NCBI RefSeq assembly: GCF_004683905.1
Contig: NZ_CP038438.1
Coordinates: forward strand, 4,278,001 to 4,342,000
Direction of reading: 5' to 3'
Length of the DNA: 64,000 nucleotides
Source: Pseudomonas fluorescens
Lineage (GTDB): Bacteria > Pseudomonadota > Gammaproteobacteria > Pseudomonadales > Pseudomonadaceae
Shown here: in pieces, positions 28,656 to 35,784 of the stretch
How positions within the stretch are numbered: the stretch's first letter is position 1
Layout: each line of letters opens with the position of its first letter
Notes under the pieces: model-generated
Told to the model about the DNA's origin: nothing
The model's input: only the letters and a program-made list of their open reading frames with translations
The model's database searches: none
Translations under genes and position numbers: made by a program

Positions 28656-29732
28656 TCAATGCAGGCGCTTGCGGCACATCAGCTGAGCCATTTTCGCCGT
28701 ATCCGGCCGCTCGACGATGCCCTTTTCAGTGACGATCGCATCGATCAGATCCGCCGGCGTCACGTCAAACACCGGGTTGAACGCCTCGACGTCCGCCCCC
28801 ACGCGCTTGCCACCGACCTCCAGCAGCTCGGCGCCGTCACGCTCCTCGATCGGGATGTCGTCGCCACTGGCCAGATGCATGTCGATGGTCGAACTCGGCG
28901 CCACCACCATGAAACGCACGCCGTGGTGCATGGCGTTGACCGCCAGTTGATAGGTGCCGATCTTGTTCGCCACGTCGCCATTGGCAGTGATGCGGTCAGC
29001 CCCGACGATCACCCAAGTCACGCCCTTGGTTTTCATGATGTGCGCAGCAGCCGAATCGGCATTGAGCGTCACCGGGATGCCTTCGTTCGCCAGCTCCCAC
29101 GCGGTCAGGCGCGAACCCTGCAGCCATGGCCGGGTTTCATCGGCATACACCCGCTCGACCATGCCTTCCAGATACGCCGCACGAATCACCCCCAGCGCGG
29201 TACCGAAACCGCCGGTCGCAAGGGCGCCGGTATTGCAGTGGGTCAGGATCGCCTGGGCATTGCCCTGATGCTTGCGGATCAGATCGACGCCGAGCTGGGC
29301 CATGGTCAGGTTGGCTTCGCGGTCGCTTTCATGAATGGCAATGGCTTCGGCTTCCAGCGCCACCAGCGGATCGGCATTGTCCTTCAGACGATCGAGCCGA
29401 TCGTGCATGCGATTCAACGCCCAGAACAGGTTGACCGCCGTCGGGCGGGAATCCGCCAGCAGGGCGAAATCCTCTTCCAGCGCCGCGTACCAGTCGCCGC
29501 CTTCAGCCACGCGAGCGCGGGCCGCCAGCACAATGCCATAGGCCGCGCTGATGCCGATGGCCGGTGCGCCACGCACCACCATCGAACGAATCGCCTCAGC
29601 CACACCGGCAGCGCTGGTGTAGGCAATCCAGGTTTCCTCGAACGGCAAAATACGCTGATCCAGCAGGTGGAGCGCGCCATCTCGCCAATCGATGGCCTTT
29701 ACTTTCTCCGCAGCCAACAGTCGATCGCGCAT
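28656..29732 (-). CDS. mtnA: S-methyl-5-thioribose-1-phosphate isomerase
   Basis: A 358-residue eIF2B-like isomerase with VRGAPAIGISAAYG, THCNTGALATGG (catalytic Cys) and VGADRITANGDVANKIGTY (catalytic Asp). It turns methylthioribose-1-phosphate into methylthioribulose-1-phosphate in methionine salvage. It is divergent from the methylthioadenosine deaminase gene, the upstream step of the same route in Pseudomonas. Confidence 0.96.
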   Translation of the reverse strand: MRDRLLAAEKVKAIDWRDGALHLLDQRILPFEETWIAYTSAAGVAEAIRSMVVRGAPAIGISAAYGIVLAARARVAEGGDWYAALEEDFALLADSRPTAVNLFWALNRMHDRLDRLKDNADPLVALEAEAIAIHESDREANLTMAQLGVDLIRKHQGNAQAILTHCNTGALATGGFGTALGVIRAAYLEGMVERVYADETRPWLQGSRLTAWELANEGIPVTLNADSAAAHIMKTKGVTWVIVGADRITANGDVANKIGTYQLAVNAMHHGVRFMVVAPSSTIDMHLASGDDIPIEERDGAELLEVGGKRVGADVEAFNPVFDVTPADLIDAIVTEKGIVERPDTAKMAQLMCRKRLH

Positions 29733-29840
29733 CCCTCACCCCGCACTCATGAACAAAAGCCGCCGATTATAGCGATCCCCCCGCGAAGACGCTCGGGTAT
29801 ACTTCGCCATCCTTTACAAAAGCACTGGAACCGACCCTCG
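29733..29840. promoter_or_regulatory. Divergent promoter region of mtnA and mtaD
   Basis: On the - strand TATAAT (29766-29771) lies 33 bp from the mtnA start. On the + strand TATACT (29798-29803) lies 37 bp from the mtaD start. Neither has a clear -35 box, so the calls rest on the -10 hexamers and position. Confidence 0.4.
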
Positions 29841-31175
29841 ATGCCGAAACCTGCCATTGCGCTCGACTTATTATTGCTGCCGACCTGGCTGGTACCCGTC
29901 GAACCCGCAGGCGTTGTGCTCAAGGAGCATGGCCTGGGCATTCGCGACGGTCGCATCGTGTTTATCGGCCCGCGCGCCGAAGCATTGAAGTGTAACGCCA
30001 CTGAAGTCCGCGAATTGCCGGACGTGCTGCTCGCCCCAGGCCTGATCAACGCTCACGGGCATGCGGCGATGACCCTGTTCCGCGGTCTGGCCGACGATCT
30101 GCCGCTGATGACCTGGCTGGAAAACCACATCTGGCCGGCCGAGGCCAAATGGGTCGATGAAGAGTTCGTCCGTGATGGCACTGACTTGGCGATTGCCGAG
30201 CAGATCAAGGGCGGCATCAGCTGTTTCTCGGATATGTATTTCTTCCCGAAAGTCGCCAGTGAGCGCGTGCACAACAGCGGCATTCGCGCGCAGATCGCGA
30301 TTCCGATCCTCGATTTCCCGATCCCCGGCGCCAGCAGCGCCGATGAGGCCATTCGTCAGGGCGTCGAGCTGTTCGGCGACCTGAAGCATCACGAACGGAT
30401 CAAGATCACTTTCGGCCCTCATGCACCCTACACCGTGGGCGACGAGAACCTGGAAAAAATCCGCGTGATCGCCGAAGAGCTGGACGCGTCGATCCACATG
30501 CACGTCCACGAGACCGCCTTCGAAGTCCAGCAATCGCTGGAGCATCGCGGCGAGCGGCCACTGGCCCGCCTCGGTCGTCTCGGCCTGCTGGGCCCGCGCT
30601 TCCAGGCGGTGCACATGACCCAGATCAGCGATGACGATCTGGCATTGCTGGTAGAAAGCAACACCAGCGTGATCCATTGCCCGGAATCGAATCTGAAGCT
30701 GGCCAGCGGGTTCTGCCCGGTGGAGCGCCTGTGGCAGGCTGGCGTGAACGTCGCCGTCGGCACCGATGGCGCGGCGAGCAACAACGACCTCGACCTGCTC
30801 GGCGAAACCCGCACCGCCGCGCTGCTGGCCAAAGCCGTCGCCGGCTCGGCCACCGCGCTGGACGCCCATCGTGCGCTGCGCATGGCCACGCTCAACGGCG
30901 CACGGGCCTTGGGCATCGAGGCGCAGGTCGGTTCGCTGGAGATCGGCAAGGCTGCGGACATCGTCGCTTTCGACCTGTCCGGCCTGGCTCAGCAACCGGT
31001 CTATGACCCGGTGTCGCAGCTTATTTATGCCACCGGCCGCGACTGCGTGAAACACCTGTGGGTCGCCGGCAAACAGTTACTCGACGACCGGCGCCTGACC
31101 CGTCTGGACGAACAACAGCTGGGCGCCACCGCCCGGGCCTGGGGCCAGCGCATCAGCGGCCACACCGAATCGTAA
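29841..31175 (+). CDS. mtaD: 5-methylthioadenosine/S-adenosylhomocysteine deaminase (TRZ/ATZ amidohydrolase)
   Basis: A 444-residue metal-dependent amidohydrolase: metal HxH in INAHGHAAMTLFRG, HMHVHET, the third His in AVHMTQ and Asp in VGTDGAASNND. ATG 29841 (MPKPAIALDLL) is the start; the frame stays open upstream only as antisense of mtnA. In P. aeruginosa the homologous enzyme deaminates methylthioadenosine, the by-product of acyl-homoserine lactone and polyamine synthesis, to methylthioinosine. Pairing with mtnA supports the same role here. Confidence 0.9.
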   Translation: MPKPAIALDLLLLPTWLVPVEPAGVVLKEHGLGIRDGRIVFIGPRAEALKCNATEVRELPDVLLAPGLINAHGHAAMTLFRGLADDLPLMTWLENHIWPAEAKWVDEEFVRDGTDLAIAEQIKGGISCFSDMYFFPKVASERVHNSGIRAQIAIPILDFPIPGASSADEAIRQGVELFGDLKHHERIKITFGPHAPYTVGDENLEKIRVIAEELDASIHMHVHETAFEVQQSLEHRGERPLARLGRLGLLGPRFQAVHMTQISDDDLALLVESNTSVIHCPESNLKLASGFCPVERLWQAGVNVAVGTDGAASNNDLDLLGETRTAALLAKAVAGSATALDAHRALRMATLNGARALGIEAQVGSLEIGKAADIVAFDLSGLAQQPVYDPVSQLIYATGRDCVKHLWVAGKQLLDDRRLTRLDEQQLGATARAWGQRISGHTES

Positions 31176-31178
31176 ACA

Positions 31179-31198
31179 CCGCGGAGCAGACTCCGCGG
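31179..31198 (+). terminator. Strong hairpin between mtaD and ubiG
   Basis: CCGCGGAG (31179-31186) pairs perfectly with CTCCGCGG (31191-31198). It has no immediate T-run; it could be a terminator or only partly attenuate transcription into ubiG. Confidence 0.5.
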
Positions 31199-31233
31199 CT
31201 ACAGCCCCTTTCAAGTTTTTCGAGGAATACATC

Positions 31234-31932
31234 ATGAGCAACGTCGACCACGCCGAAATCGCCAAATTCGAAGCCCTGGCCCATCGCTGGTGGGACCGTG
31301 AAAGCGAGTTCAAACCGCTGCACGACATCAACCCGCTGCGCGTCAACTGGATTGACGAGCGAGTCAATCTGGCCGGCAAGAAAGTCCTCGACGTCGGTTG
31401 CGGCGGCGGCATCCTCAGCGAAGCCATGGCCCAGCGCGGCGCCACTGTCATGGGCATCGACATGGGCGAAGCGCCACTGGCGGTTGCGCAACTGCATCAG
31501 CTGGAGTCCGGGGTCAGCGTCGAATACCGGCAGATCACCGCCGAAGCCCTGGCTGAAGAAATGCCCGAGCAGTTCGACGTGGTCACTTGCCTGGAAATGC
31601 TGGAGCACGTACCGGACCCGTCCTCAGTGATCCGCGCCTGCTACCGCATGGTCAAGCCCGGCGGCCAGGTGTTCTTTTCGACCATCAACCGCAACCCGAA
31701 GGCGTACCTGTTCGCCATCATCGGCGCCGAATACATCATGAAGCTGCTGCCGCGCGGCACCCACGACTTCAAGAAATTCATCCGCCCGTCCGAGCTGGGC
31801 GCCTGGAGCCGCATCGCCGGCCTGACCGTCAAGGACATCATCGGCCTGACCTACAACCCGCTGACCAAGCACTACAAGCTGGCCAGCGACGTTGACGTCA
31901 ACTACATGATCCAGACCCTGCGCGAGGAATAA
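31234..31932 (+). CDS. ubiG: Ubiquinone biosynthesis O-methyltransferase
   Basis: A 232-residue class I SAM methyltransferase with VLDVGCGGGILSEAMA, GIDMGEAPL and LEMLEHVPDP, and the family-typical ending INYM-like (VDVNYMIQTLREE). It performs both O-methylations of ubiquinone synthesis. A GAGGAA ribosome-binding site precedes the ATG. The mupP gene starts 4 bp after its stop. Confidence 0.95.
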   Translation: MSNVDHAEIAKFEALAHRWWDRESEFKPLHDINPLRVNWIDERVNLAGKKVLDVGCGGGILSEAMAQRGATVMGIDMGEAPLAVAQLHQLESGVSVEYRQITAEALAEEMPEQFDVVTCLEMLEHVPDPSSVIRACYRMVKPGGQVFFSTINRNPKAYLFAIIGAEYIMKLLPRGTHDFKKFIRPSELGAWSRIAGLTVKDIIGLTYNPLTKHYKLASDVDVNYMIQTLREE

Positions 31933-31936
31933 GCCG

Positions 31937-32608
31937 ATGGCCATCAGAGCAGTCCTTTTCGATATGGACGGCACCCTGCTCGACACCGCGCCGGACTTCA
32001 TCGCCATCTGTCAGGCGATGCGCGCGGATCGCGGCTTGCCGCCGATGAACGACAAGCACATCCGCGACGAAATCTCCGGCGGCGCCAAAGCCATGGTCGC
32101 GGTGACGTTCTCGATGGACCCGGAATCGCCGGGCTTCGAGGAACTGCGTCAGGAATTCCTCGAGCGTTATCTGGCCGGTTGCGCGGTACACAGCAAGCTG
32201 TTCGACGGCATGGGCGAGCTGCTGGCCGACATCGAGCGGGCCAACCTGATCTGGGGCGTGGTCACCAACAAACCGGTGCGGTTCGCCGAGCCGATCATGC
32301 AACAGCTGGGGCTGGCCGAGCGCTCGGCGCTGCTGATCTGCCCGGATCACGTGAAGAACAGCAAGCCGGACCCGGAGCCGCTGATCCTCGCGTGCAAAAT
32401 GCTTGATCTGGATCCGTCGACGGTTTTGTTTGTGGGCGATGATCTGCGCGATATCGAGTCGGGCCGTGATGCCGGCACCAAGACCTGCGCCGTGACCTAC
32501 GGCTATATCCACCCGGACGACAACCCGCGGCACTGGGGCGCGGATGTGGTGGTGGATCATCCGCTGGAGTTGCGCAAGGTGCTCGACAGCGCGCTGTGCA
32601 GCTGCTGA
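31937..32608 (+). CDS. mupP: N-acetylmuramic acid 6-phosphate phosphatase (HAD superfamily)
   Basis: A 223-residue HAD phosphatase: motif I LFDMDGTLLDTAPD, motif II VVTNKP, motif III Lys in NSKPDPEP and motif IV FVGDDLRDIES. Often annotated as phosphoglycolate phosphatase. In Pseudomonas the copy immediately behind ubiG has been identified as MupP, which dephosphorylates MurNAc-6-P in the AmgK/MurU cell-wall recycling route that bypasses fosfomycin-sensitive synthesis. The position here is the same, so that role is preferred. Confidence 0.85.
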   Translation: MAIRAVLFDMDGTLLDTAPDFIAICQAMRADRGLPPMNDKHIRDEISGGAKAMVAVTFSMDPESPGFEELRQEFLERYLAGCAVHSKLFDGMGELLADIERANLIWGVVTNKPVRFAEPIMQQLGLAERSALLICPDHVKNSKPDPEPLILACKMLDLDPSTVLFVGDDLRDIESGRDAGTKTCAVTYGYIHPDDNPRHWGADVVVDHPLELRKVLDSALCSC

Positions 32609-32617
32609 AAACGGCCT

Positions 32618-32738
32618 TTGTGGCGAGGGGATTTATCCCCGATGGGTTGCGAAGCAGCCCCCGCAATCTTTCAGGTCGATTCGATATGCAGGTTTACGAC
32701 TGCTTCGCAGCCGGTCGGGGATAAATTCCCTCACCACA
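32618..32738. repeat. REP-like inverted pair (GGGGATTTATCCCC family)
   Basis: TGTGGCGAGGGGATTTATCC and, inverted, GGGGATAAATTCCCTCACCA, with a second inner pair (GCGAAGCAG / CTGCTTCGCAG). It fills most of the mupP-yciK gap. Confidence 0.8.
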
Positions 32739-32775
32739 AGGAAGCAGGTCTTCATGAATGGATTGTGAGGTTTTT

Positions 32776-33516
32776 ATGTTCGATTACACCGCCCGTCCCG
32801 AATTGCTCAAGGATCGGGTCATTCTGGTCACCGGTGCCGGCCGTGGCATCGGTGCGGCTGCCGCGAAAACCTACGCCGCTCACGGCGCCACCGTGCTGCT
32901 GCTGGGCAAGACCGAAGCCAATCTGACTCAGGTCTACGACGAGATTGAAGCGGCGGGGCATCCACAACCGGCAGTGATCCCGTTCAACCTCGAGACCGCC
33001 CTGCCCCATCAATACGATGAGCTGGCGGCGATGATCGAAACCGAGTTCGGCCACCTCGACGGCCTGCTGCACAACGCCTCGATCATCGGCCCGCGCACGC
33101 CGATCGAGCAGCTGTCGGGCGAAAACTTCATGCGTGTCATGCAAGTCAACGTCAACGCCATGTTCATGCTGACCAGCACCCTGCTGCCGCTGCTCAAGCT
33201 GTCGCAGGATGCCTCGGTGGTGTTCACCTCCAGCAGCGTCGGACGCAAGGGCCGGGCCTACTGGGGCGCTTACGGAGTATCGAAGTTCGCTACCGAAGGC
33301 TTGATGCAAACCCTGGCCGATGAAGTCGATGGCGTGGCACCCGTGCGCTCCAACAGCATCAACCCGGGCGGCACGCGTACCAGCATGCGTGCACAGGCCT
33401 ATCCGGGAGAAAACCCGCTGAACAATCCGACCCCGGAAGAGATCATGCCGGTGTACCTGTACCTGATGGGCCCGGACAGCGCAGGCATCAATGGCCAGGC
33501 ATTCAACGCGCAATAA
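32776..33516 (+). CDS. yciK: YciK-family SDR oxidoreductase
   Basis: A 246-residue short-chain dehydrogenase with VTGAGRGIGAAAA, LLHNASI, serine in FTSSSVG and catalytic YGVSKFA. ATG 32776 (MFDYTARPELL) is preferred: a GTGAGG site lies just ahead, and the earlier ATG 32758 has none. Substrate is unknown. Its place behind ubiG-mupP is conserved in Pseudomonas. Confidence 0.9.
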   Translation: MFDYTARPELLKDRVILVTGAGRGIGAAAAKTYAAHGATVLLLGKTEANLTQVYDEIEAAGHPQPAVIPFNLETALPHQYDELAAMIETEFGHLDGLLHNASIIGPRTPIEQLSGENFMRVMQVNVNAMFMLTSTLLPLLKLSQDASVVFTSSSVGRKGRAYWGAYGVSKFATEGLMQTLADEVDGVAPVRSNSINPGGTRTSMRAQAYPGENPLNNPTPEEIMPVYLYLMGPDSAGINGQAFNAQ

Positions 33517-33878
33517 CTGCCATACGTCGCTTTTGTTGCCGTGGCGGATTACCGTCGCGGCACGCAATTGCCGCTTCCCACCGTCACACTTCAGTCAAAT
33601 ATCCGCCACCCGCCCTCAAAGCACAAAGCCATCCTGTTGATTCATAAAGGTTTTAATAAACCTGAACCGAATGGCACGACTTTCGCTCTAATTTTCCTCA
33701 AAGCATGCCGTGTGAAGGCACTGGGGCAAGGCCGATTTCGATAGCTGACTAATCGTCATCAGGAAGACTAAACTTACGCCAAATGTCCTACGGGACTGAT
33801 GGATCAGTATGACGCGCAGCCCATAGCCGCTCTCACCCAGCCTGTAAGACAGACTTACTGCTTAGGGGCTCACGCCAT
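33517..33878. other. 362-bp intergenic region before the diguanylate cyclase gene
   Basis: No ORF is supported here. The most regular element is a short palindrome AGGTTT-TAAT-AAACCT (33648-33663) in an AT-rich stretch, which could be an operator or part of a promoter. Confidence 0.4.
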
Positions 33879-34805
33879 ATGAAATCACCTTCCCAGACCA
33901 ATGCAATTGACTTTGACAGTGCCAAATTGCAACGCCTGGGCTTTGGTCAGCTGCCTCCGCTTCTGGAACGCCCGGCCAGCCTGGCGCAATTGCGCCAGCA
34001 AATGAGCCTGCAACTGCAAACCAGTCTTGAGCCGCAACGAATCCTCGGTCTGTTTTTCCGCGAAGTTCAGCGTCTTGTGCCGCTGGATGCCTTGAGCTAC
34101 GTGCATTCGGGCAGCGACTTGCGCCTGGAGTTCGGTGCCCGCGGTCACCATTCGGTCAGCTACAGCCTCAGCCACGAAGGCGAGCATTTGGGCGAACTGG
34201 TGTTTCGTCGTAACCAGCGCTTCAGCGAGCAGGATCAGGGCAACCTCGAATCGCTGTTGTCGTCGCTGTTGTTCCCGATGCGCAATGCCCTGCTCTACCG
34301 CGCGGCAACACAAAGTGCGCTGCGCGACCCGTTGACCGGAACCGGCAACCGGATCGCCATGGAGCAGACCCTGCAACGCGAGATCGACATGTCCCGCCGG
34401 CACCTGCAACCGCTGTCGGTGCTGATGCTCGACATCGACCACTTCAAGCGGGTCAACGACAGTCACGGCCACAGTGCCGGGGATGACGTGCTCAAAGCGG
34501 TGGCAGCTTCGATCAAGGGCCAGCTACGCAACGTTGACATGGTGTTTCGCTATGGCGGGGAAGAATTTCTGATCTTGCTGTGCAACACCGGCCGGGAAGC
34601 GGCAGCGATGGTCGGCGAGCGTCTGCGCCACGCCGCGCAGACTGCAGAATATTTCGCGGACGGCAAACTGATCGACCTGACCGTGAGCCTTGGCTGCTCG
34701 ACTCTGTTGCCGGGAGAGTCAGCTGACAGCCTGCTGCGCCGGGCCGACAGTGCGCTGTACGTGGCCAAGCGCGAGGGGCGTAATCGGTTGGCGATGGCGG
34801 GTTGA
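33879..34805 (+). CDS. Diguanylate cyclase (GGDEF domain)
   Basis: A 308-residue soluble protein. Residues about 30-145 look like a GAF-type sensory domain; residues about 150-308 are a GGDEF domain with DPLTGTGNR, DIDHFKRVND and the active site RYGGEEF. An RxxD inhibitory site (RNVD) lies five residues ahead of GGEEF, so it should be active and product-inhibited. It makes cyclic-di-GMP. It neighbours undA and a GGDEF/EAL protein; the signal sensed is unknown. Confidence 0.92.
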   Translation: MKSPSQTNAIDFDSAKLQRLGFGQLPPLLERPASLAQLRQQMSLQLQTSLEPQRILGLFFREVQRLVPLDALSYVHSGSDLRLEFGARGHHSVSYSLSHEGEHLGELVFRRNQRFSEQDQGNLESLLSSLLFPMRNALLYRAATQSALRDPLTGTGNRIAMEQTLQREIDMSRRHLQPLSVLMLDIDHFKRVNDSHGHSAGDDVLKAVAASIKGQLRNVDMVFRYGGEEFLILLCNTGREAAAMVGERLRHAAQTAEYFADGKLIDLTVSLGCSTLLPGESADSLLRRADSALYVAKREGRNRLAMAG

Positions 34806-34830
34806 GTCCTTGCAGATACCCAAAAACCAC

Positions 34831-34919
34831 TGTGGGAGCGGGCTTGCTCGCGAAAGCGGTGTGCCAGTCAAACAATTGCTGACTGAAACACCGCTTTCGC
34901 GAGCAAGCCCGCTCCCACA
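34831..34919. repeat. REP-like inverted pair (GGGAGCGGGCTTGC family)
   Basis: Two arms of about 34 bp, TGTGGGAGCGGGCTTGCTCG onward and its complement, about 21 bp apart. It separates the convergent cyclase and undA genes and could serve both as terminator. Confidence 0.85.
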
Positions 34920-34943
34920 TTTGCTTTGGCGTTTTGCCGAAAA

Positions 34944-35738
34944 TCAGCTCTCTACAAGTGCCCGGCGTTCACGCCCGTGCAACGCCCGCTCGGCGGTTTC
35001 CAGTTGCATGCAACGCTCCAGAAACAGGTACATGTAGTCGTAGCTCTTGCACACCGCTTGGCGCAACTCGGTCTGCAGCGCCTTGCTCGGGTTCATGCCC
35101 GCCAGCGTGCAGATGATTTCCAGCGCCTCCCAGGGGTGCGCGTCGTCGTACTGGGCATGCATCTTCAGCCACTTCATTGCACGCTTGCGCTCTTCTTCCG
35201 GGAACGCTGCCGCGTACACGCCAGTTGAGCAGACCAGCGCCGACCACTCCCCGGTCGCGCCCTCGATGGCGTAGTTGGTCGCAGCGATGGCGACGATCAG
35301 CGAATCCGCCGAACTCGTATGCCAGCACCAGTGACTCAGCGCATGCAGTTCCGGCGGTACTTGCTGGGCCTGCAGATCCTCCAGGCTGACGCCATGCGCG
35401 CGACTCCAGTTCAGCCAGTAGTCGGCATGATTGAGTTCGACGCGGATGTTGCGCATCAGCCAGCGGCGCGCCATGTCCTCCCCAGGATGGCGGGCAAACT
35501 TGGTTTTGGTCAGGTTCTGCGCCATATACAACGCAAACTGTTCAACTACTGGCCAGCCCCCGATCAAGTACTGGCGCATGGTTTTGGCGCTGAGCTTGTT
35601 ATCGCGCATGCGCAGGTACAGTTCATGTTCGACAACCCGGCGCTTGCTCTCGCTGCAATCTGCAATGAGCTGTTGTGCCCAGGCAGGATAACTTGCAGCT
35701 TCCATGAGTGGTCCGGTTCGGTTGAATGTGTCGATCAC
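34944..35738 (-). CDS. undA: 1-undecene synthase-type nonheme iron oxidase (TenA/heme-oxygenase-like fold)
   Basis: A 264-residue all-helical protein of the HDO/TenA-like family. GTG 35738 (IDTFNRTGPLMEAAS) is the start, with AAGGAG 7 bp upstream. With this numbering Glu101 and His104 (VELNHADYW), Glu159 (NYAIEGATGEW), His194, Asp198 and His201 (MHAQYDDAH) fall exactly on the iron ligands I recall for UndA of P. protegens, and much of the sequence matches that enzyme from memory. UndA oxidatively decarboxylates lauric acid to the volatile 1-undecene. Length is close to the known 261. It is often mis-annotated as a TenA family regulator. Confidence 0.88.
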   Translation of the reverse strand: MIDTFNRTGPLMEAASYPAWAQQLIADCSESKRRVVEHELYLRMRDNKLSAKTMRQYLIGGWPVVEQFALYMAQNLTKTKFARHPGEDMARRWLMRNIRVELNHADYWLNWSRAHGVSLEDLQAQQVPPELHALSHWCWHTSSADSLIVAIAATNYAIEGATGEWSALVCSTGVYAAAFPEEERKRAMKWLKMHAQYDDAHPWEALEIICTLAGMNPSKALQTELRQAVCKSYDYMYLFLERCMQLETAERALHGRERRALVES

Positions 35739-35784
35739 TGTTCGGCTCCTTTTGATTTGTGATTGTAAGGATCGGCAAGATATT

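Noticed and set aside
29871..31055. 394-codon open frame on the - strand
   Set aside because: Antisense of the methylthioadenosine deaminase, which has full catalytic motifs on the + strand.
34944..35738. TenA-type thiaminase or transcriptional regulator
   Set aside because: There is no DNA-binding domain, and the metal-ligand positions match UndA instead of the TenA active site.
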